Shown: positions 1 through 6,203 of the stretch, one piece after another
Numbering within the stretch: the first letter of the stretch is position 1
Layout: each line of letters starts with the position of its first letter
Assembly (NCBI GenBank): GCA_021163455.1
Contig: JAGGWT010000081.1
Span: 1-8,170 of the forward strand
DNA length: 8,170 nucleotides
DNA from: Thermoplasmata archaeon
Lineage (GTDB): Archaea > Thermoplasmatota > E2 > DHVEG-1 > B18-G2
Direction: 5' to 3'
Translations under genes and position numbers: made by a program
The notes under the pieces: generated by a model
What the model was told of the DNA's origin: nothing
Databases searched by the model: none
What the model saw: the letters and a program-made list of their open reading frames with translations, nothing else

Positions 1-558
1 TGTGTAATCAGTAAACAGGTCTGTTTCTGCATCAACAATCTTGTGTCCTTTCACACTTCCCACTCTGACCATGTAACCATCCTTCACTTCGTGGAGAAAA
101 AGGTCAAATCCCTTGTCTGCAAAATCTGTTCTTCTGATATTGCAGAAACAGTATTCATCTGGCATGCAGGATATACCTATGATAGTGCCGCACATCCTTC
201 TTTTTGTATAATAAATATCAGGCATATCATCGATGTAAATGGCATCGAGGATTCTCAAACCAACTATATCGCAGTGATGCACCCCAAAGATGGTAAAGTT
301 ACTATCTGGAATATCTGGCTCATACATCTCAACCTTTTTCATGTCATATCTGAACATCACTTCCTTGGGTGGGAAAAAATACTTCTTTGGAGGAGTTAGA
401 GTTCTTGTATACTCAAAGACAACATCTTTGACATCATCTATCTCTCTAAAATCGACACATTTCTCAGAAACTTTCACGGGTGCATAAAGAGAACCGTACC
501 TTTTCAATCTCTCCAGGAATTCATACACCTTTTCTTCCGGTAATTTGACATATCTCAT
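1..558 (-). CDS. Sulfhydrogenase beta-subunit-like iron-sulfur protein (HydB family), N-terminal part
   Basis: This is the first 186 codons of a minus-strand gene running off the left edge; I translated it directly because it has no stop inside the window. The N-terminus (MRYVKLPEEKVYEFLERLK) and the segments around residues 23-40 (APVKVSE...DFREIDDV), 90-106 (IFGVHHCDIVGLRILD) and 127-139 (IIGISCMPDEYCF) closely resemble what I recall of the Pyrococcus soluble hydrogenase I beta subunit and the related 4Fe-4S dicluster family. In that family the protein passes electrons through iron-sulfur clusters between the [NiFe] catalytic dimer and the flavin/NAD(P)-binding gamma subunit. The cluster-binding cysteine motifs are expected in the missing C-terminal half, so they cannot be checked. 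The Cys-Phe-Cys near residues 137-139 is typical of the family. The ATG at 558 has no good SD but sits about 26 nt from a TATA box, which suggests a leaderless mRNA. The alternative is an anaerobic sulfite reductase A-type subunit. Confidence 0.85.
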   Translation of the reverse strand, partial: MRYVKLPEEKVYEFLERLKRYGSLYAPVKVSEKCVDFREIDDVKDVVFEYTRTLTPPKKYFFPPKEVMFRYDMKKVEMYEPDIPDSNFTIFGVHHCDIVGLRILDAIYIDDMPDIYYTKRRMCGTIIGISCMPDEYCFCNIRRTDFADKGFDLFLHEVKDGYMVRVGSVKGHKIVDAETDLFTDYT

Positions 559-581
559 TCCAAGGGTATATCAGAGCGTGG

Positions 582-590
582 TATAAAAAA
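582..590 (-). promoter_or_regulatory. TATA box for the HydB-like gene
   Basis: On the minus strand this reads TTTTTTATA. Its centre is about 26-28 nt upstream of the ATG at 558, the normal archaeal TATA-to-start-site distance. Transcription would therefore begin at or next to the start codon. No SD-like sequence is seen in the interval, which agrees with leaderless translation. Inferred from position and composition only. Confidence 0.5.
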
Positions 591-635
591 CTCTCCATAA
601 CCCATTGCTTTATATCATGACCTCCAAATCGTTAA

Positions 636-647
636 CTTATAAAAATA
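636..647 (+). promoter_or_regulatory. TATA box for the BASS-type transporter gene
   Basis: The sequence CTTATAAAAATA is a good archaeal TATA element. It predicts a start site near 665-670, leaving a short leader that contains GAGGT (674-678), six bases before the ATG at 684. It lies within the 125-bp divergent spacer shared with the HydB-like gene, so both promoters are close enough for one regulator to affect both. No operator repeat was identified. Confidence 0.55.
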
Positions 648-683
648 CTACCGATTCTGAAATTCGCAGAGCGAGGTAGTGAG

Positions 684-1601
684 ATGTCAGAATCTGGAGA
701 GACAAAGAGACCGTTTCCGCTGTTATCGATTACGATTATACTTGCAATAATAGCAGGTATAATCTCTGGTGGTTATCCGTGTTATACCAGTGAGATATCA
801 ACCGTTTCTCTATTTCTGGCTATGACCTTTTCTCTTGCATCAATTTCATTTAGGAGGATTATCTCGAGAGACACCCTCAAAATCAGTGTATACTCAATCA
901 TTTTGAATTATGGAGTGTTGAGTGGACTGATACTGCTTATATCTCTACCTTTTGAGAACGGACTGAAATACGGGTTTGTAATGATGGCCGCTGTTCCCCC
1001 CGCTATTATGGTGATGCCACTTACTAACATACTGAAAGGCAGGGCGGAATACGCGCTGTTGTCAATCTCTCTGATATACATGCTTTCCATAATACTTACT
1101 CCACTGATTGTTTACCTCCTGCTGGGTGAAAAGATTGACAGCACAAATCTTGTTTTCACCACATTCGTTCTTATAGTTCTGCCCTTGCTTCTTTCAAGAG
1201 TTGTAAGGAGATTAAAGATATCAAAGAGAACATCTGAGATGGTGATAAACATATGTTTCTTCCTGCTGATTTTTGGGATAATTGGAAAGAATAGAGGCTT
1301 TCTGTTCTACAACCTGAATGATATACTTATGATCACCTTCTTGACCATTGTCAGAACCTTTGGTCCCGGACTTGGAGTATTGAGAATAGGAAGAGCGATG
1401 AAAGTCTCCATGGATAAACTGATACCTCTCTCGTTATTTTCATCATTTAAGAATGATGGACTGGCGATACTGCTGTGCATCTCCCTCTTTCCACAGGAAA
1501 TTGCTTACATAGCATCAATTCCCTGCATACTTGCAGTGATTATCGAGATGAGCTGGGCGGTTTATCTGGAGGTCATGTCGGTCAACATTAACAAGGAATA
1601 G
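684..1601 (+). CDS. BASS/SBF-type sodium-coupled anion transporter homologue
   Basis: A 305-residue, very hydrophobic protein with about nine predicted membrane helices after a short polar N-terminus. Its layout resembles the bile acid:sodium symporter (BASS, SBF) superfamily. It has a segment at about residues 100-148 (VPPAIMVMPLTNILKG, then LLSISLIYMLSIILTPL) that corresponds to the first core bundle with its broken helix. A second segment at about residues 261-275 (SSFKNDGLAILL) corresponds to the conserved E/K-N-xx-LA stretch of the second repeat. Known members couple sodium entry to uptake of organic anions in the cytoplasmic membrane; the substrate here cannot be inferred. The length is in the usual range of about 300-330. 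The ATG at 684 is preceded by GAGGT at good spacing. The gene is followed 37 bp later by tRNA-Gly. An auxin-efflux-carrier-like protein is a less likely alternative. Confidence 0.7.
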   Translation: MSESGETKRPFPLLSITIILAIIAGIISGGYPCYTSEISTVSLFLAMTFSLASISFRRIISRDTLKISVYSIILNYGVLSGLILLISLPFENGLKYGFVMMAAVPPAIMVMPLTNILKGRAEYALLSISLIYMLSIILTPLIVYLLLGEKIDSTNLVFTTFVLIVLPLLLSRVVRRLKISKRTSEMVINICFFLLIFGIIGKNRGFLFYNLNDILMITFLTIVRTFGPGLGVLRIGRAMKVSMDKLIPLSLFSSFKNDGLAILLCISLFPQEIAYIASIPCILAVIIEMSWAVYLEVMSVNINKE

Positions 1602-1605
1602 AAAA

Positions 1606-1614
1606 AACTATAAC
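1606..1614 (+). promoter_or_regulatory. Possible TATA element (box A) for tRNA-Gly
   Basis: An AACTATAAC-like stretch lies about 25-33 bases upstream of the first base of the tRNA, where an archaeal tRNA promoter is expected. The match is only fair, and the tRNA could also be transcribed from the promoter of the preceding transporter gene. Confidence 0.3.
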
Positions 1615-1638
1615 GACTGTTTGTAATCTTGCAATGGA

Positions 1639-1709
1639 GCGGGTGTGGTCTAGCGGTATGACGCTGGCTTCCCAAGCCAGTTGCCCGGGTTCGAATCCCG
1701 GCACCCGCA
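1639..1709 (+). tRNA. tRNA-Gly, anticodon CCC
   Basis: A complete 71-nt cloverleaf can be drawn. The acceptor stem is GCGGGTG (1639-1645) with CACCCGC (1702-1708), followed by discriminator A at 1709. The D-stem is GTC/GAC (1648-1650 with 1660-1662). The anticodon stem is CTGGC/GCCAG (1664-1668 with 1676-1680) around the loop TTCCCAA, which places CCC at 1671-1673. The variable loop is 4 nt. The T-stem CCGGG/CCCGG (1685-1689 with 1697-1701) encloses TTCGAAT. No intron is present and CCA is not encoded. It decodes GGG glycine codons. Confidence 0.97.
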
Positions 1710-1736
1710 TGAATATAAAGCTGATTTGAGGATATC

Positions 1737-2441
1737 ATGAACGATAGAGACATCAACAGATACATAGGGTTTCCATACGCTCCGTTTCATCTCTTGATCA
1801 TTATACTCATCCTGCTCCTTCTTCCTCTGCTTCTTCTCCTGCTTGCGGGCGGCGTGACTATAGCTTTTGCCCGCTTGGGTATACCGGTAGCCCTTGCTTA
1901 TCTGTTGTTCTGGTTATCTCTTTTGGGAAGCTCTGTAAATCTGCCTGTAAAGAGATGGCAAACCGAAATCAGTGAAATTAGAGAGATAAACTTCTTTGGA
2001 ATCAGATACAGAATACCTTTCCACGGGAGAAGAGAAACGGTGCTGGCGATAAATTTTGGAGGTGCCATTATACCAATCTGTGTATCTGCTTACGAGTTCC
2101 TCCGTTTATCTAGTAATGTACAGTTGCTGATTAAAGCGGTTACAGCCATAATTATCCTTGCACTCATCTGTAAATTTCTATCCAGACCCGTGAGGGGACT
2201 CGGTATAGCCATTCCTGCTTTTATTCCGCCTCTCTTTTCCGCTCTTGTCGCTCTGATAATAGCAAGAGAGAATCCCGTGGTTGTTGCATATCTTGCAGGA
2301 ACCCTTGGCACACTGATTGGAGCAGACCTTATGAATCTCCACAAGATAAAAGAGCTGGGCGCTCCAGTAGCGAGCATAGGTGGTGCAGGAACATTCGATG
2401 GTATATTTCTATCTGGCATAATTGCAGTGTTGCTTGTGTAG
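1737..2441 (+). CDS. DUF1614 family integral membrane protein
   Basis: A 234-residue membrane protein of unknown function. Helices are visible at about residues 17-38 (long Leu/Ile run), 44-66, 102-118, 129-147, 154-175, 181-197 and 219-234. A charged loop at about 70-100 carries KRWQTEISEIRE and RIPFHGRRE. The C-terminal SIGGAGTFDGIFLSG stretch (about 213-227), and the preceding GTLIGADLMNL with a buried Asp, match my memory of the DUF1614 family, which is common in archaea. The glycine-rich motif and buried acidic residue suggest a functional membrane site, but the role is unknown. The ATG at 1737 is supported by TGAGG (1727-1731), five bases upstream. The start lies only 27 bp after the tRNA-Gly, so the two may share a transcript. 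The stop at 2441 faces the stop of the convergent propeller gene across 13 bp. Confidence 0.85.
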   Translation: MNDRDINRYIGFPYAPFHLLIIILILLLLPLLLLLLAGGVTIAFARLGIPVALAYLLFWLSLLGSSVNLPVKRWQTEISEIREINFFGIRYRIPFHGRRETVLAINFGGAIIPICVSAYEFLRLSSNVQLLIKAVTAIIILALICKFLSRPVRGLGIAIPAFIPPLFSALVALIIARENPVVVAYLAGTLGTLIGADLMNLHKIKELGAPVASIGGAGTFDGIFLSGIIAVLLV

Positions 2442-2454
2442 CTCTAATCATCTG

Positions 2455-3951
2455 CTAAATCCAGAAGTCAAACCGGCTCCACGGATGGTAAATTATACAA
2501 CTATCGAAGTTTGCAGAAATGGAGGTACTATTTCTAGCGCTTGTGTTCTCCTTACATAATTTAATGGATGAATATGGACTGGGATGATACAGTTGTATAA
2601 AAAGCCAGTGAATAAGCCCGCTCAGTTTCAACTGAAGGAAGTTCGTCCTCCCTTTACTATCTGTCTTTATAAGAATACCCTCCCACTTACCAGGATACTG
2701 ATAGGAATCTACAGACCCTACTATTATGTAACCCCCATCCATAGTTATCCTTATATCAGCAGGAAATGATAGCATGTCCACAATCGGAAAAACCCTTCTC
2801 CACTCCACTTTACCTTCTTTATCCATCTTAACCAGCCAGGTATCGGAGCAAAAATCAATATGCATGGGGTGGTGGAGAAGATTAAGCAGCCACCCTCTGT
2901 TACACCATCCGAGAGCTATGTAACCACCATCTGCGGTCTGTCGAACGGATATGAAGGCACTCCATGGAGGGTCAATCAATCTATTAAATACTCTACTCCA
3001 TACGGTATTCCCGTTACTATCAATTTTCTCTATCCATGCAACACCTTCTCTACGTCCCACCACTGTGCATCCACCATTTTCATCAGGAATCATACCTATT
3101 ATAGAGATATATTCTCCACTCTTTACAAACGTTCTGCTCCACTTTTCAGTACCATTTTTATCTAATTTGTATAGACAAGCACCCCATGTTCCACCATCTT
3201 CCGATGTAAAATATCTGCCACCCACCATATAACTTTCATCAGCTGCCTGACAAACAGTTTGGAATTCTGTCCAGACTGCCCCCTCCACATTTATTGATTT
3301 ATTCCATACCTCCTCACCATGCTCATCTATCTTGATTATCCACCCATCCGTGAAAAAACCGCTATCTTCGAACGTGCAACCTGCAGCAACATAGCCTCCA
3401 TCATCAGTAGACTGTATACAATGGGCTACCTCTTTCTTTTTCCCTCCTAAGGTTTTATTCCATATTTCATTACCATTCTCATCTACTTTGATCAGCCACA
3501 GATCCACCTTCCTATCACCACTATACACACGGGCTGCACCCGCTATTATGTAACAATCATCCATGGTTTTTTCGATATGCCAAATCCAGAGATATTCATC
3601 CCAGGGTTTAAGATTTGGAAGAGCATTTATCCTTTTGACCCATTCCTTTTTGCCATATTTATCCAGTTTGTAGAGTAAAATCCCGGTAAGATCCCCTCCA
3701 GCTTTGTACGATTCTACCAGTACCAGATATCCACCATCCTTTGTTTGCTGTACCGACTCACATAGCGAGAAGTTGCCTACATACTCGTAAAACGGATAAT
3801 TACCCATATACCATTTTGTGAACATTTTCACCCATCTCTCTTCGTGTAACAAGAATCCATTCTTAGCTGAATTTTTTCCTAGCGAAAGGGTGATGGGATT
3901 GGAAAGTAAGATAAAAATCGTACATGCAAGAACTAACCTTAACTTTGCCAT
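2455..3951 (-). CDS. Secreted seven-bladed beta-propeller protein with TxDGGY repeats (paralogue C)
   Basis: A 498-residue predicted extracellular protein. Residues 1-25 form a Sec-type signal peptide (MAKLRLVLACTIFILL, then cleavage near TLSLG). Seven repeats follow, each with a turn of the type (Q/T)T.DGGY..(A/V)G, then a strand ending in (L/I)KxDxxGxxxW. The turns lie at about residues 72, 131, 184, 238, 292, 341 and 405; those at 131 (DDC), 238 (DES) and 292 (NGG) are degenerate. The N-terminal ERWVKMF strand at about 38-44 can supply the missing Trp strand of the last blade, the usual ring closure of propellers. A 60-70 residue tail without a clear membrane anchor follows. The start at 3951 has GGTGGT exactly five bases upstream, as in paralogue B. 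Ligand unknown; it is a likely surface or interaction protein. A PQQ-type enzyme is not supported, as no catalytic residues are recognisable. Confidence 0.8.
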   Translation of the reverse strand: MAKLRLVLACTIFILLSNPITLSLGKNSAKNGFLLHEERWVKMFTKWYMGNYPFYEYVGNFSLCESVQQTKDGGYLVLVESYKAGGDLTGILLYKLDKYGKKEWVKRINALPNLKPWDEYLWIWHIEKTMDDCYIIAGAARVYSGDRKVDLWLIKVDENGNEIWNKTLGGKKKEVAHCIQSTDDGGYVAAGCTFEDSGFFTDGWIIKIDEHGEEVWNKSINVEGAVWTEFQTVCQAADESYMVGGRYFTSEDGGTWGACLYKLDKNGTEKWSRTFVKSGEYISIIGMIPDENGGCTVVGRREGVAWIEKIDSNGNTVWSRVFNRLIDPPWSAFISVRQTADGGYIALGWCNRGWLLNLLHHPMHIDFCSDTWLVKMDKEGKVEWRRVFPIVDMLSFPADIRITMDGGYIIVGSVDSYQYPGKWEGILIKTDSKGRTNFLQLKLSGLIHWLFIQLYHPSPYSSIKLCKENTSARNSTSISANFDSCIIYHPWSRFDFWI

Positions 3952-4013
3952 CTGTTACCACCCCCAACCGTTGCTAAAAAAGAAAGGGGAAAAGGAAGTC
4001 TTTGTAGAGTTTC

Positions 4014-4105
4014 TTATCCATCGATATCCACCTTATGATCTCCTGTATCTCTATCGTAGATATATATGCTGCTACGTAGATAATATAATTGCGCTCGATG
4101 AACCA
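4014..4105 (-). pseudogene. A': C-terminal remnant of a second copy of the gene A protein
   Basis: Read from the stop at 4014-4016 upstream, this stretch encodes SIYIYDRDTGDHKVDIDG and a stop. Aligned without gaps to the end of the protein at 6204-7734 (FIYTYGADSGTYRVEING), 8 of 18 residues are identical and four more are conservative (S/T, R/K, E/D, N/D). The stop context GGATAA and parts of the following intergenic sequence are also shared. About 30 codons in this frame reach the inverted repeat of the IS at 4106, and the similarity weakens within about 12 codons. It sits directly upstream of propeller C exactly as gene A sits upstream of propeller B. I infer a deleted duplicate of gene A. 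It carries no function as it stands. Confidence 0.65.
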
Positions 4106-4117
4106 GAGACCGTCAAC
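4106..4117. repeat. Terminal inverted repeat of the IS remnant (left in window)
   Basis: GAGACCGTCAAC pairs with GTTGACAGTCTC at 4661-4672 with one mismatch. On the transposase strand it lies 4 bp beyond the presumed transposase stop, which is where an IS end is expected. Confidence 0.7.
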
Positions 4118-4121
4118 AATT

Positions 4122-4611
4122 TCATACCTTCACTAGATTGTAGATTGTACACCAAGCTACACTCCCGGTTCTTTATAGACCGTAAAGAGCTGTGGTATGG
4201 AGATATTTTCCCAAAACAATTTCAACTTGGATTTTAGCAAACCATGCCACTACTCTATTGCGTTTCTTCTCCAAATCTCCGATACTCGTATTTCAGACCT
4301 AGTTCTCCAGAGCAAATCTGTACCATGGACATTTATCTATCAGAATCATGGGTTTGTTTATCACATCAACAGCGATGGCTCTTCTCTAACTCTTCTTTAC
4401 ATCAAACAGACCTTTGCACCTTGTGTACCACCTCTTTACCGATTCGTGGGGAACTCCTCTATCAGACTCAATACTCCTCCTTGTTCTTGTGTAGGACAGA
4501 CTGCCTGATAGATTAGTATAGCGAGGGATTTTGTAATCAGATTCTTTTTGTTCTATCGAAAAATTCTTTTTCGTTAAGTAATTCTATGAATTGCCTGTTC
4601 ATTTTCTCCAT
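4122..4611 (-). pseudogene. IS240/IS6-like DDE transposase, broken by frameshifts, stops and an internal deletion
   Basis: Translated in pieces, the minus strand reads as a DDE transposase. The start ATG at 4602 (or in-frame 4611) follows AGGAGGGG and gives MNRQFIELLNEKEFFDRTKRI. The frame then shifts to YKIPRYTNLSGSLSYTRTRR, then HESVKRWYTRCKGLFDVKKS with a TAG at 4386-4388, then RRAIAVDV and KPMILIDKCPWYRFALE. Another shift gives LGLKYEYRRFGEE, then RNAIE, then LLKSKLKLFWENIS, ending near YNLVKV-stop (4122). First Asp (IAVD), second Asp (LID) and Glu (RNAIE) can be placed as the DDE triad. The two Asp are only about ten residues apart instead of the roughly 60 usual in this family, so a central segment has been lost. 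The gene is certainly inactive. The family assignment rests on remembered IS240/IS6-type sequences. Confidence 0.75.
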
Positions 4612-4617
4612 CCCCTC

Positions 4618-4633
4618 CTAGGGTTTTCCCTAG
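4618..4633. repeat. Hairpin next to the transposase start
   Basis: CTAGGGTTTTCCCTAG is a perfect 6-bp inverted repeat with a 4-base loop. On the transposase strand it immediately precedes, and overlaps by two bases, the SD-like AGGAGGGG at 4612-4619. It may have limited translation of transposase from read-through transcripts. It also lies just past the stop of propeller B (4649), so it could act in ending that transcript. Both roles are inferred. Confidence 0.4.
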
Positions 4634-4648
4634 AAGAAAAATGTTTTT

Positions 4649-6124
4649 TCAAGTCAAAAAGTTGACAGTCTCAGAAGTGAATGTGGTAGTGAATATCAAA
4701 TGATTTGTAGGTTGTATTGTAAAGCGTGAAAGAGAAAGTTTTGATTGAGATGCATCAGATGATGTTCCAAGATGTTTTTCTATTAGGTACATGATCCCGC
4801 AAAACCTGACTTGAATAGTTTTTGTTCGACCTTGACCATCCGTTTTTAGCACAATTATGTCTGTTTCCTTCTGCAGCATCGGGTAAATTGGACGAAGTGG
4901 AGCTAAAGTTGCAGAGATCACGAATCCTCCATCCATGGCTTGATCAACTCTAACAGATTCTAGGAGAATCCAATAACCGATCACAGGAAAACTTCTATTC
5001 CATTCCTCGCTGCCATCTTCATCCAGTTTAACCAGCCATATCATTGGATTTGGAGCCAGTAACCACATCACGAAGGGGTAACTTTTCAATTGATATTGAG
5101 ATACAAATACGTAACCCCCATCAGGGGTTTGCTGGATGGATTCCACATCAGTATACGCATCGGTACCGTATCTCTTTTCCCATTCCACATTCCCATCCCC
5201 ATCAGTTTTAATCACCAATGCCTTGTCATCGCTGGGACCATTGAACGTGAAAGAATAACATCCCATTATAACTCCCCCGTCACGGGTCAGGTCAAAATCG
5301 ATAAGGTCAGCTTCATAATTGCGATCGCTATCATTATAGGTCTTATTCCATATTTCGTTTCCACCTTCATCCAGTCTGATCAGCCACGCATAGGATCCTA
5401 CAACAACATATTCATTAGGGTTTGGATGCGTCAAGGGGTATAGACTTCCTCCAACTACGTATCCACCGTCACCGGTCTGCTTTATACATCTAAGTACAGC
5501 AGCAACATTCTCCCATCCGAAAGTTTTATTCCATACCTCATTTCCATGTCTGTCTATCTTGATCACCCAGCCTATAAATACATAATCTACCCAAGAGAAA
5601 GACATTGTATCTCCTGCTATGATATATCCGCCATCACCTGTTTGTTCAACCCATAGTGCCCTGTCCCATTTTTTTCCACCAAACGTTTTATTCCATTCCT
5701 CGTTACCATCCTTATCGACCTTGACCACCCATGCATCTATATCACCGTGTCCATAAGATGATGTATATCCTGCTAAAATATATCCTCCATCACTTGTTTG
5801 CTCAACATGGAAGCAGAAATCATCCTTTTTACCACCAAATGTTTTCATCCACTCTATCTTACCGTTTCTGTCTAATTTAACAAGATACATATCCTTACAG
5901 CCTTTTCCATATGAGGCGGTCCCCCCAGCAACTACACACCCTCCATCTTCCGATCTAACGATGCACCTGGAATCCTCATTGTGTTTTCCACCGAGAACCC
6001 TTACCCATGTATCTGTCTTTCCTATATCCTTCCTGGCAGATATTTCATGTACAAGTGTGTTGGTGGGACTCAACAAGATGGTACCTATGCACAGAACCAC
6101 CATCACATACACCGAGATTTTCAT
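4649..6124 (-). CDS. Secreted seven-bladed beta-propeller protein with TxDGGY repeats (paralogue B)
   Basis: A 491-residue predicted exported protein. A hydrophobic signal peptide occupies residues 1-24 (MKISVYVMVVLCIGTILLS). Seven repeats follow, with DGG turns at residues 60, 112, 164, 219, 292, 335 and 398. Each is followed by a (L/V)xKxDxxGxxEW strand, often continuing as NKTFGGKK. The TWVRVLGGKH strand at 39-48 matches the strand missing from the seventh blade, so the ring is probably closed by the two ends. The repeats are more regular than in paralogue C. The ATG at 6124 has GGTGGT five bases upstream, and gene A ends 79 bp before it, so A and B probably form one transcript. The final residues ETVNFLT and the TGA are encoded inside the terminal repeat region of an IS, so the native C-terminus was probably altered. 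Ligand and role unknown; surface location is inferred from the signal peptide. Confidence 0.82.
   Translation of the reverse strand: MKISVYVMVVLCIGTILLSPTNTLVHEISARKDIGKTDTWVRVLGGKHNEDSRCIVRSEDGGCVVAGGTASYGKGCKDMYLVKLDRNGKIEWMKTFGGKKDDFCFHVEQTSDGGYILAGYTSSYGHGDIDAWVVKVDKDGNEEWNKTFGGKKWDRALWVEQTGDGGYIIAGDTMSFSWVDYVFIGWVIKIDRHGNEVWNKTFGWENVAAVLRCIKQTGDGGYVVGGSLYPLTHPNPNEYVVVGSYAWLIRLDEGGNEIWNKTYNDSDRNYEADLIDFDLTRDGGVIMGCYSFTFNGPSDDKALVIKTDGDGNVEWEKRYGTDAYTDVESIQQTPDGGYVFVSQYQLKSYPFVMWLLAPNPMIWLVKLDEDGSEEWNRSFPVIGYWILLESVRVDQAMDGGFVISATLAPLRPIYPMLQKETDIIVLKTDGQGRTKTIQVRFCGIMYLIEKHLGTSSDASQSKLSLSRFTIQPTNHLIFTTTFTSETVNFLT
4661..4672. repeat. Terminal inverted repeat of the IS remnant (right in window)
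   Basis: GTTGACAGTCTC is the inverted partner of the sequence at 4106-4117. It lies inside the coding sequence of propeller B and encodes part of its last residues. Confidence 0.7.
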
Positions 6125-6203
6125 TGCCTACCACCATCTGTTTTCGTTTGCAACGATGGAAGAAATAATAAAATTAAGGAAGAGAGAAAAGTTGTAGGGA
6201 TTT

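Larger units (their letters stand above)
4106..4672 (-). mobile_element. Decayed IS240/IS6-like insertion sequence with terminal inverted repeats
   Basis: The element is bounded by imperfect inverted repeats, GAGACCGTCAAC at 4106-4117 and GTTGACAGTCTC at 4661-4672. Extending these inward gives 14 matches in 17 positions. Between them lies a broken DDE transposase gene on the minus strand. The roughly 567-bp length is shorter than an intact element of this type because the transposase has an internal deletion. No direct target repeat is evident next to the two ends, which suggests decay or a deletion adjacent to the element. It is inserted between propeller gene B and the A' remnant, and its right end overlaps the last codons of gene B. 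Confidence 0.75.

Noticed and set aside
43..399. 118-codon plus-strand ORF
   Set aside because: It is antisense to the HydB-like gene, whose translation matches a known family; it has no SD and no protein-like motif.
2090..2419. 109-codon minus-strand ORF inside the DUF1614 gene
   Set aside because: Shadow of a well-supported membrane protein gene; Arg- and Pro-rich composition typical of an antisense frame.
3818..4516. Plus-strand ORFs across the gap between the two propeller genes
   Set aside because: They are read on the opposite strand to the transposase and A' remnants, which explain this region. They lack SD motifs and recognisable domains.
2455..6124. PQQ-dependent dehydrogenase or kelch-type enzyme for the propellers
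   Set aside because: The W-containing repeats resemble PQQ propellers superficially, but no cofactor ligands or catalytic residues could be identified and the DGGY turn is different.
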